From contig CANJKZ010000823.1 of the NCBI GenBank assembly GCA_947471745.1, forward strand, positions 310,001 through 374,000: a stretch of DNA of 64,000 nucleotides, written 5' to 3'. Source of the stretch: Closterium sp. Naga37s-1 (taxonomy: Eukaryota > Streptophyta > Zygnematophyceae > Desmidiales > Closteriaceae). Positions 31,087 to 40,134 of the stretch are shown here, in pieces (the stretch's first letter is position 1; each line of letters begins with the position of its first letter). Under the pieces are notes generated by a model. It was not told the DNA's origin. It saw nothing but the letters and a program-made list of their open reading frames with translations, and did not search any database. The translations under genes were made by a program, and so were the position numbers.

Positions 31087-32444
31087 GCTCTGGGGGGGGA
31101 ACACAGGGAAAAATGGCGTGAAGCCATGGACAGAGAGTTAAAGGCGCTGGAGGAACGGAACACCTGGAAAGTTGTCCCCATCAGCGTGGCAAGGAACAAG
31201 ACCATTCTCACCGGGAAATGGGTCTTCCGCGTTAAAACAAAAGCAGACGGCACAACGGGGAACCTAACCAAGTCTGTCAACTGCTGAAATCACTTTACGG
31301 GATCAAGCAAGCTCCGCGGCTATGGCAACAGTACCTACACGCTCGCCTCATTCGCATCGGATTCCGCCAACTACCTCACGACCAAGGAATGTACCGACTC
31401 ACTAAAGACACCGACTACATTCTGCTGATCGTCTACGTAGACGACCTATTCTACATCGGCTCCACTGACGACATCACCACCTGGTTCGAAGGGGAGCTAC
31501 AGAGGGACCTCACACTCACGGTCTCCTCTACCGTCACACAGTACCTCGGCTTGAACATTCGGGAAGAAGAAGGCGCGATCTACCTCAACGCCGCTAAGTA
31601 CGCCGACACCATCGCCAAACGCTTCGCGCTCACACCTACCACCATCTCTACGCCCTACCGCTACGCGACAGGAAACCACAAGGAAGGATCCTCTCTACTC
31701 AAATCCGCCGGGATACGCGACTACCAGAGAAAGCTAGGATGCCTTCTCTTCGCAGCTGTCACCTGCCGCCCCGACCTCTCATACTCCGCAAGCCAGCTCG
31801 CCACCTACCTCAAGAAGCCTGAAGCAGAACACCTGGCGGAGCTCGACCGCGCTCTCCACTACTTCGTCAGTACCTCAACGATCGGCCTAACTTACTACAA
31901 GAACACAACTACACCGACTAAATTAATCGGCTACGTCGACGCTGATCACGCTGGCGACTCCGACAACAGGCGCTCCCGCACCGGCTACATCTACCGCCTC
32001 GAACCTATCGGACCGATCTCCTGGCAATCGAGCAAGCAGGAATTAATTGCTCTCTCGTCAGCTGAAGCAGAATATATTGCACTCTGCTCAGCCACCAAGG
32101 AAGGACTCTATCTTCGCGAGCTGCTGGAAGAAGCAAAGTTAGCCGAGTTACCCAACTTCACTCTGTTCTGCGACAACCAATCTGCAATTCGCATCGCCAA
32201 CAAAAATGGATTCGCGAACAGAACGAAGCATATCGCTCTGCGATATTTCTTCGTGAAAGACGAGATTGAGAAGGGGAGACTTGAACTATCCTACTGTCCC
32301 ACGTCCGAGATGGCAGCTGACTACTTGACCAAGAAGCTCGGAAAACAGAAGTTCGAGTACTGCATGCTGCTGACTGGACAAAGCCACGTCACCAGCAGCG
32401 ACACTCCAGAAGCGAAGGGGAGTGTTGGGAACAAACAATCTTAA
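31087..32444 (+). pseudogene. Copia-3 RT and RNase H with internal deletion
   Basis: After the TAG the frame gives EKWREAMDREL and TGKWVFRVKTKADGT, then jumps near 31260 to CQLLKSLYGIKQAPR in another frame. The part of RT between these blocks, which normally contains the first catalytic Asp, is gone (roughly 100 residues by family comparison). From 31389 the frame is open: VYVDDLFYIG, RNase H YVDADHAGD, SSAEAEYIAL and DNQSA, stop 32444. The polymerase cannot work as it stands. Confidence 0.88.
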
Positions 32445-32859
32445 GCGCCTCTGTCGTGTCGAAACACCAAGGCACAAGCGAAGCAGAGCATATCGAGGCA
32501 CCAGCGAGTCAACCCTCGGAGGTTGAAGTAACCGCTGGAGGTTACGCGAAAGTCAAAGGTCAGCGACCTTTGACTTGACAAATGCAGCGCGACAGCAAGG
32601 ACACACAACTGACTCGACATTGAGCAGTTGCCCGAGTCGCACTGTATCGAACCGCAACAGTAAAACAGTTTAATTATATCTCTTCGTATTCTTTGTACTC
32701 TTATTTAAACCTTTGTACTTGCTTGTTTTAATCAACTTACTTTGCCCTCACATACCAGCGCAAGGTGGTTCAAGGACTTCATTTAAACGCTTCCGCTACT
32801 ACATCACTCTACCCAGAGTTTAACCCTACCAAAGATCCTAAGGGGCACTCAGCCCAACA
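32423..32859 (+). repeat. Copia-3 3' LTR
   Basis: 437 bp, one visible difference from the 5' LTR. The last 22 bases of the RNase H frame overlap its start. Confidence 0.95.
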
Positions 32860-32864
32860 AGTTG

Positions 32865-32939
32865 TAACGGGTGAACAACGGCTGCTGCTGCACGAGATGT
32901 GGACGGTCGCGGTAAGGAATAGCGAGAAAATTCCTTACG
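32865..32939 (-). repeat. Gypsy 5' LTR, remaining 75 bp
   Basis: Matches 5093-5185 of the other LTR (ACAACGGCTGCTGCTG, ATGTGGACGGTCGCGG). It is followed by the outer target duplication GGATA (32940-32944) and host DNA. Confidence 0.88.
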
Positions 32940-32944
32940 GGATA

Positions 32945-33204
32945 CAAGGACGGAGATAATATACATGTTGCGGAGATAATATACATGTAGCAACTACCCT
33001 AGCGGGAAATGAGAAATAGGTGCAGGTTGGGCAATGAGAAAACCGATTGTGATTCGTCGTACATTTGAATTCAGGATTATACTAAAAGGGATATACCACT
33101 GTAAATATACACATGAGTACAACCCCAAAAAACATAATTTATCAGGCATTATTGTCATTGCCACTAGAACCGCTTGAATGCTTGGTTTTATTCGTGACCA
33201 AACT
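32945..33204. other. Host flank and 3' region of the Q-rich gene
   Basis: AT-richer sequence with a direct repeat GCGGAGATAATATACATGT (32950-32986). Otherwise no feature seen. Confidence 0.5.
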
Positions 33205-36006
33205 TTAAATCGGAATGACGGGGCTTGGGAACACCGAAGCAGGGTGCATGAGCAAGGCAGAAACGCCACTGCCATCGCCAGCAAAGCATGATTGCGGGAT
33301 AGAGTATAAATCATGAAGTTGCTGTAGCTCAGGCATGACAGTAGAAGGTGTAGAAGCAGCTGAGAGGGAGGCACCAGAAGCAGCAGAGGTAGCTGCTGAA
33401 ACTGCAGCAGCAGCACCAGAAGCAGCAGAGGTAGCTGCTGAAACTGCAGCAGCAGCACCAGCAGCAGAAGAAGTAGGAGGGAAAGCATCAGCAGCACCTG
33501 CTGCCTCCGGGAAAGCACTGGCAGATGCGGACCGGCCAGCAGAATCCAAGGCGGAGACAATTGGAGAGAAGATCTGAGAAGATTGACCAGGTTGACCGGG
33601 TTGACCTGGTTGACCAGCAGGGTATGGAGTCACCCCCAGCAGGCTCTCAACTGCCTCTAGCTCCTGCAGCGGCATGTCCAGGTTCGGATCATCCAGATTC
33701 TGACACATGTACAGAGCAGGATCCAACGGCTCACACGCGCCGAGAGCCGCACTCAGGTACCTGAAAGTCTCCAGCTGAGTGGATGCACAAGGCACGCCAT
33801 TGGAAACTCCGGAGAAAGGTGCACCGTTGATGATTTCGGCCGGCGTGAGCTGTCCGTATGGCAGGTCAGATTTCTGCACAGGGCCCTGCCCCGCTTGCAG
33901 CAAAAATGGGTCACTGAGACTGCAAGCTTCATTCTCCAGCTTGAATCTGCATGCCTGATCGGCCCCCTGCGCAGCAACCAGCATGTCGGCAGGCAGAGCG
34001 GCAGCTTTCATGCGCGCATCACTTTCAAAGCTCGCACCGCTCGCCATGCCCTGCCCCGTCATGTTGCTTGCACTTCTCTCCTTGAACGATTTTTCAAAGA
34101 GAGCCTCGAGCATCGCAGCAGGATTATTGTCGGAAGCTTTTTTCGCACTGCAACCCTTTTGCAATCCTCCGGAGGGCTTTCCGATCCTCTTCTTCCCAGC
34201 CTCCCCTGCTGCGGCCGAACCTAGAACAGTCCCCTGCTCCTGGGCTTGAACAAATCGAGCAGCAGCGGCTTGATGTGCTGGCTCGGGCCAAGCCAGAGGG
34301 CCAGGTCCGGCTCCCGAAGCTGAGATGGGGAGAATCGCGGCTTCAAGTGCAGCTTGGGCGTTGCTGATTGGGCGTGCAGGGATTGTGCTGGTCATTGCTT
34401 GCTGGCCGTGCTGCTGCTGCTGCTGCTGTGCTGCCTGGCAGGTAAGCTGCTGGGTGTATGGCAGTTGCTGCCGTTGCAGGAACATTCTCGTGATCTCTTC
34501 TTCCACTGTCTCTTGTCGCTGCTGCTGCTGCTCCTGCAGCTGCTGCCGCCTCCGCAGTTGCTGCTGCTCCTGTAGTTGCTGCTTCAGCAGTTCTTGCTGC
34601 ATTTCCTCCAACATCAGATGCTGCTGAATCTGCTCCTGACCTCTCAGCTGCTCCTCACCCCTTAGCAACTGCGGACATCCCAGCTGTTGCGCACATCCCA
34701 ACGGCTGCTGCTGAGCGTACTGAAAAGCCTGCTGCTGCTGCTCCAACTGCTGTTGTAGCTGAGCCTGCTGAGTCAGCATCATCTCATTCTCCATCATTGC
34801 CAGCTCAGCAGAAAACTGAACTTGCTGCTGCTCCGCCTGACGCGCCTCCATCAGCAGCCGCAGCTGCTGCCGCTGCCGCCGCCTCAGCAGATACAGCTGC
34901 ATATGTAGCGACACCTCATCTTCTGGTGCCACCTCTGCCACGTCAGCATCAGGAAATGGAGCCGGAAAGTTCATAGCTACAGCCCGACGTGCAGTGGGTG
35001 TAGACCTTGCCCTTTTTGGAAGGCACTCGTATTCGAACCCATAGTCTTCCAATTCGGGGATAACAGAAGAACTTACGTTTACTGTACCTGTAGTTATTGA
35101 ACGCGTGAACGTTCTCTTTCGCAAAAGGTCGCCCTTGGTACAGTCACGCTCGTGACCGTTCGTTACTAGGCGAGGTGCGGTGTCTTGGACGCGAGCACGT
35201 GGGAATTCTTGCGAAAACTTCTGCTGACCAATCACGTGCGAAAACTGCTGCTGCGCCGTCGCCGTAACACCGCAGCTCTCGCGCGGCACCACCACGCTGC
35301 CTCCGCACGTCCCATCTACGTTGCGAAGTTTAGCGAAGCCATCGAGCGAAGACGCTGGATGCGACTGAAGCAGCGGCATGCGACCGCAACTGCGACTAGT
35401 TGCGAAAGGCCCACTGGCAGCAGTCAGCTCGGGAACCCTAAAAATTGGCTGCGACGAAGCAGCTGCGGCAGCAGGAGTCGCAGCAGCAGCAGCAGCCGCC
35501 GCCGCCGGCGGAGTTGCAAAAAAAACCCTTGGCGTGGTGCGCAACGACGAAACCGCGGCGCCGCGCTCTGACGACGGAGATGATCCGCAATCTCGCCGAG
35601 GCTGCGCAAGTAGCGCTGGACACGCCGCGATCTGCGCGGCCGCATTTCCCGCCACCGGCGCAAGCGCTGCTGCCGCGGACCACTGGCGGCGCGACGCCAA
35701 GTTTTCAGAGTTGGAGAGCTGCGAAAGTCCTGCTTGCGATTTTAGCGAAAGTGTTGCTGTCGTTGCCAGCATCGCTGGCAATTCGTCGTTCGATTTTTCT
35801 CGCCGGACGAGCGGTGCGACCTTCCAATCCAGATCGCGAACCCACGCCACCGCCATCTCCTCGAGCCGCGGCGATTTCGACGGCACAGGTACTGTCGGCG
35901 CCGTCGCAAAGCGCTGTGCGGGAGTCACGGAAGGTGCGACCGGGCCCGGGTGAACGCGCTGCTGCTGCTGCTGTTGGAACGACAACGCGGCTTGTGGAGC
36001 CATCAT
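33205..36006 (-). CDS. Q-rich protein of unknown function, intronless
   Basis: 933 codons from ATG 36006 (a second ATG follows at once) to TAA 33205. Not recognised. Visible parts: Q6 near the start; an Ala-run near residues 165-185; a basic KRAR patch (CLPKRARS) that could serve nuclear import; a long Gln-rich helical stretch from about residue 375 to 540 (RRRQRQQLRLLMEARQAEQ, then many Q runs) likely to form a coiled coil; an acidic C-terminal part (DDPNLDMPLQELEAVESLLG); and two copies of a 16-residue Ala/Ser repeat. This composition is common in transcriptional co-regulators, but that is only inference. The frame is long, stop-free and uses varied codons outside the repeats, which supports a real gene. 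Confidence 0.68.
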   Translation of the reverse strand: MMAPQAALSFQQQQQQRVHPGPVAPSVTPAQRFATAPTVPVPSKSPRLEEMAVAWVRDLDWKVAPLVRREKSNDELPAMLATTATLSLKSQAGLSQLSNSENLASRRQWSAAAALAPVAGNAAAQIAACPALLAQPRRDCGSSPSSERGAAVSSLRTTPRVFFATPPAAAAAAAAATPAAAAASSQPIFRVPELTAASGPFATSRSCGRMPLLQSHPASSLDGFAKLRNVDGTCGGSVVVPRESCGVTATAQQQFSHVIGQQKFSQEFPRARVQDTAPRLVTNGHERDCTKGDLLRKRTFTRSITTGTVNVSSSVIPELEDYGFEYECLPKRARSTPTARRAVAMNFPAPFPDADVAEVAPEDEVSLHMQLYLLRRRQRQQLRLLMEARQAEQQQVQFSAELAMMENEMMLTQQAQLQQQLEQQQQAFQYAQQQPLGCAQQLGCPQLLRGEEQLRGQEQIQQHLMLEEMQQELLKQQLQEQQQLRRRQQLQEQQQQRQETVEEEITRMFLQRQQLPYTQQLTCQAAQQQQQQHGQQAMTSTIPARPISNAQAALEAAILPISASGAGPGPLAWPEPAHQAAAARFVQAQEQGTVLGSAAAGEAGKKRIGKPSGGLQKGCSAKKASDNNPAAMLEALFEKSFKERSASNMTGQGMASGASFESDARMKAAALPADMLVAAQGADQACRFKLENEACSLSDPFLLQAGQGPVQKSDLPYGQLTPAEIINGAPFSGVSNGVPCASTQLETFRYLSAALGACEPLDPALYMCQNLDDPNLDMPLQELEAVESLLGVTPYPAGQPGQPGQPGQSSQIFSPIVSALDSAGRSASASAFPEAAGAADAFPPTSSAAGAAAAVSAATSAASGAAAAVSAATSAASGASLSAASTPSTVMPELQQLHDLYSIPQSCFAGDGSGVSALLMHPASVFPSPVIPI

Positions 36007-38503
36007 GGTACTAGCTCACTCGTAGCCGCCACTGTCGTTGCAGGCACAGGACTGGACTTGCTATTAACAGATCTCGTATTTTTACAACTGTGGCGCTTCG
36101 CTGAGCCAGTGACAGCGCGAATCGCAGCTAGTAGCTCGTGCCCCGAGTCTGTCACGCGTGGTGCTGCTACCAAGTCCAACAGTTTAACGCGCAACCTCGG
36201 AAATTGAGCGTCTTTCAAGGGCACTGCTAGCGGGAAATGAGGCCGTTGCGGGTCTGGAGTTGCTGCTTTCTAGTCGAGGAGCGGAGGCGGTTGTAAAGGA
36301 GCTCAGACCCGGAATAACGGTTGGCGTTTAGTGCTACGTTACGTCCCTTTTCCAGTTTGGACGAGTCTGTTAGGATGACCTGTGAGATTAATTACCACAA
36401 ATCGTTTACGAGGAAGACAAAGAAAACTTTCCGTACGGCTGAGAGTGAGAAAGAAGCTACGTCGCAATACAACCGCTCCTATCCACAAGCCAAGGCCGTC
36501 AGAGAAACACGAAGCGCGGGACGCGCGTAAGAGCAGGACTATCACGTGGGGAACGAGAGGGGCTACAGCTTGACTGGGGATCTGGGATAACAAGAGAGGT
36601 ATCGAATTGATCGGATTGCGATGTTGATGGCGGATTGATGCACGGCAAGCGTCGGATTGAACGAGGTAAGCGCGTGGTCCAAATAAGGACCAGTGCTTGT
36701 GGTTTGTTACAGCCACAGTCCGGGTGGGTTTGCGTGTTCTGCTCTGGTCTTTTGCGTTCTACTCTACGGTGCTTGCTATGGCTGCTTCGAACACCAACCC
36801 CACACAAGCGACACTTGACTTACTCCCCACGGCTGATTCGCCACCATCGCGCAGTATGGAAATGGAAGCGACGAGACGAGACAATCCTACAGCCAAAGCA
36901 CAAAGCGCTTCCAGCATGTGCTGTGTGCACAGTATGCTCTCTGAAGTTTTCTAGCAGCCGCACAGGCGATTGCTTTGCAATTCTATGGACGAGTGAAAAG
37001 GGAGAAGCGATGTGGAAGGCAAGTGACAGAGAAGAGAGCCGCCATACCACGAGCAGACTGAAAGGGGCACGCGTCGCACGTCGCGTGCGGGATGGATGAT
37101 GATGAGAGGAATAAAACGGATGCAAGGGGAGGAAAGAGTTCTGCTGCTTGGGTACCATTGAACCCTCAGGCGTGTCCAAGTTTCGTAATATGCTTGGATT
37201 CTATTGGGATGTGTCATATGCATCACAATAAACACTTTGTTGTTCTATCCTGTTTGTCTCTTTGAGCCCATTTCGACAGTGATAAGCATTTGACAGTTTT
37301 CCTTCCCAGATGGGGTGTTGAAGTCACATCGGTCGGTGTCGTATACAGTCCGGTCCTCGACGGACCCAGACCGGATTTGTGTGAATGGAAGAACCCCCTT
37401 GAAAAGAATCAGAGGATTTTGCGGAAGAACCGCCTAGGCTGACGTGGAATCTTCGAGATATCCTGCCGAGCCTAACTGTCTGGTCACGACAAGAGTAGGC
37501 CACCTACTACAGTATTTCCGAGCCTACTGATGCTGTCTGAGTGATCATGACAAGACGCACAGAATCCTCTAGTGCTACCAGAAAAACTGTAGGCAGGGAT
37601 AAGAGGCACGTGATAAGCAGCACTGGTCGATAAAACGACAAACAGCTTGAACGTGAAGAGATGATGATGGGTGTTTCCACCCTTAAAGCCGCGGTGCAAC
37701 TATCTTAGGAACAGTGACAAGCCGGGTTTTGTCTTGTTCCGTACTGGTAGTCAATTGGCTAGCGAGTGTGTAAGTTGTGTTGCGATGAAAACATCCAAGG
37801 CGAATGTCGCGAACCTCGAAAGGAAAAGTGGGGGGGAAGGGGTGGGGGGAAGGGAAGGGGGGAACACACACAAAACGGGAAATGGGACCACATCAACACC
37901 CCCATACTCCCTTTCGCTGATTGTTCTGCCAATAACACCTCCACATAGCAAAACGATAAACCTTATGTTTCATAAAAGCTTTGCAAAATACATATTTCAC
38001 TTACAAGGTTTATTTTGGTTTATTTATCCATCCATTTGCAAGAGTATTATTTATAATGGGGAGAAAGAACATCAAATGTACATACCTGCAAGACTTGGAA
38101 TGTCATATTGAAATCCTTATCATGCAAAGGATCGCAAGCAAACAACATGGCATAATCCAAGGAGAGCCGATTTTTACACTACGATCCACTATTGGTGCAG
38201 CTGTCCATTTACAGGGAGGAGGGGGGAGGGGAAAAGGGGAAGGAAACGTTGCGCATTATTGAAGAATGTTAGGTAGGGAAATTGAAGAGAGCATGGAAAC
38301 TGAGATATGATAGACAGCCTTCAGTGGCCAAGCAAAGCTGGTACTGTCGGCTGGGCTGGACGAGAGAACGTAGTGGAAAGGGAAGGGACGGTTGTGGGGG
38401 AAGGCGAGGGGCAGGGGAGGGGGGAAAGGGATGGCTGAGAGAAGCGTGAATGGTGGGAGAGGACAGTAGGAAAGGGAAGGGATGTGAGAGAGGGGGAGGA
38501 AAG

Positions 38504-38830
38504 GTGGGAGGGAAGGACAGGGGGAAAGGGAGAGAAGGACAGGGGGAAATGGAGAGGAGGACTGGGGGAAAGGGAGAGGAGGACAGGGGGAAAGGGAGAG
38601 GAGGTCAGGGGGAAATGGAGAGGAGGACAGGGGGAAATGGAGAGGAGGACAGGGGGAAAGGGAGAGGAGGACAGGGGGAAAGGGAGAGGAGGACAGGGGG
38701 AAAGGGAGAGGAGGACAGGGGGAAAGGGAGAGGAGGACAGGGGGAAAGGGAGAGGAGGACAGGGGGAAAGGGAGAGGAGGACAGGGGGAAAGGGAGAGGA
38801 GGACAGGGGGAAAGGGAGAGGAAAACAGGG
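38504..38830. repeat. 22-bp purine-rich minisatellite
   Basis: About 14-15 units of GAGAGGAGGACAGGGGGAAAGG with few changes. Long frames on both strands through it are repeat artefacts. Confidence 0.92.
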
Positions 38831-38967
38831 AGGGCACTGCCCAAGAGAAGTTGATGCTGAGGACCGGGCAAGGGATCGGAAAGGGGGAGGCATTGGAGAG
38901 GGGGAAATTGGATTATTTCGGGAGGTGACATGGTGGGACGCGAGATGCTTCGCCACCGTCGCACAGA

Positions 38968-39275
38968 TGCTTCGCCCCGCTGCTCGCTATCGTCGCCCTG
39001 GTGCTTGCTATCGTCGCCCTGGTGCTCGCTATCGTCGCCCTGGTTGTCGCTATCGTCGCCTTGATGCTCACTATCGTCGCCCTTGTGCTCGCTATCGTCG
39101 CCCTGGTGCTCGCTATCGTCGCCCTGCTGCTCGCTATCGTCACCCCGCTGCTCGTATCGTCGCCCCGCTGCTCGCTATCGTCGCCGCACCGCTCGCTATC
39201 GTCGCCCCGCTGCTCATATGCGACCACCGATATCTAGCTATCGTCGCCCCGCTGCTCGCCACCGTCGCACCCATT
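38968..39275. repeat. 21-bp minisatellite
   Basis: About 14 units built on TGCTCGCTATCGTCGCCC, degenerating to the right. The unit is a multiple of three, so frames stay open through it without meaning. Confidence 0.88.
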
Positions 39276-40134
39276 CCTGCCTGTCGCTACCGTTGCGCCT
39301 TTGCTACCGCAGATACGTGAGGAATGGAGGGGCGGGAGAGGAATAAGGACGGCAACGGAGGAAAACGAGCGCAATGCGCTTCGAATACGACAAAAAGGTG
39401 TTTACGAGGTACGAAATTGCGCAGATATTCGTGAGCACATCAATAGACCATGAAACGCGAGAAATCTTAGCGGAAATGGCTCTGCGTAGCTCGGAAAACG
39501 CACTTCAAGCTAGTAAGAACCTAGTTCAAGCGTGAAAGTTTGCCAAGTTTGAGTTGTTTTGAGTTCAAGTTTGAATTTTCAAGTTTGCTGCATGCGCCCC
39601 CCCTCAACTCGTTGAGCGGAGCTTTTCCCCGAGCCCTCCCCCGTTTCCCCCCCACACACATCATACTGCGAAGGACTTTTCCGCACGCCCTTCCCCCGCT
39701 GGCAGAAACCTCTCCCTGCTCGCTTTCCTGTGTATACCGGGTTACGCGGCTTTCAAACTATAATAGTTTGAACTGGAGCCCGGATATCTGCACCGCGGCT
39801 TTAAAGTACACGTAGGTTCATGCTTCGCCAGCTACAAAACAGTACACACTGGCAAACTGAGCACGTGAAGCTCCCCAATCTGATCGGTATCAGCTGCATG
39901 TAGAGCGTTCCATTACGGTGCGCAATGGTTAACGAACCTCCTGAAGCTCATGTCTGAATACTCTCTATGAAGTCACCCGAATCGATTTAGTTTGTTATCA
40001 ATATACACAAGGGAGCTGTATCGGCGTATTACCCAAAAACAAAACTTTCTGTGCCACGCTCGCGGTACTGGTTCCAGAAAACCCTACATTCCACTTACAT
40101 TACGCTGATTACCTTGCACACGGTGACGCTCCAG

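Larger units (their letters stand above)
26878..32859 (+). mobile_element. Copia-3: young but enzymatically defective Copia of another family
   Basis: LTRs of 437 bp (26878-27314, 32423-32859) differ at one base I can see (TATATAAA versus TATTTAAA). Target duplication AGTTG is at 26873-26877 and 32860-32864. The PBS TGGTATGAGAGC starts at 27315. The polypurine tract AGCGAAGGGGAG precedes the 3' LTR. LTRs start TGTTGGG and end CCCAACA. It shares no LTR or leader features with the Copia-1/2/4 group. Confidence 0.95.
4510..32939 (-). mobile_element. Ty3/Gypsy chromovirus, decayed, carrying all nested insertions
   Basis: Outer element of the nest, minus strand. The target duplication GGATA is at 4505-4509 and 32940-32944. 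LTRs of about 326-327 bp remain when insertions are removed: 3' LTR 4510-5185 (broken by TRIM-1) and 5' LTR 26626-26877 plus 32865-32939 (broken by Copia-3). The minus-strand PBS near 26611-26625 resembles the initiator-Met type with one inserted base. A G-run polypurine tract abuts the 3' LTR (C-run at 5189-5201). Internal order on the minus strand is gag, CCHC knuckle, protease, RT, RNase H, integrase, chromodomain. Reading frames carry several stops and at least one frameshift, so the copy is dead. Insertions inside it: TRIM-1, Copia-1, solo LTR 13765, solo LTR 16453, TRIM-2, Copia-2 (which itself holds two elements) and Copia-3. Confidence 0.9.
36007..40134. other. 4.1 kb without a recognised gene
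   Basis: 5' flank of the Q-rich gene and of the mutase-family gene. Short open frames are present, but none shows a domain or an exon-like pattern I can defend. Two minisatellites (38504-38830, 38968-39275) dominate the middle. An untranslated or non-coding transcript cannot be excluded. Confidence 0.5.

Noticed and set aside
31389..32444. Independent gene starting at 31389
   Set aside because: It is the RT/RNase H end of Copia-3, out of frame with the upstream part because of a deletion.
36003..36224. Open frame ending in a TGA that overlaps the ATG of the Q-rich gene, like a coupled upstream ORF
   Set aside because: It has no ATG after its upstream stop and no convincing splice site, so it is more likely 5' leader sequence.
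38256..38956. Pro/Ser/Phe-rich frames of about 200 codons on both strands
   Set aside because: They are translations of the 22-bp minisatellite.
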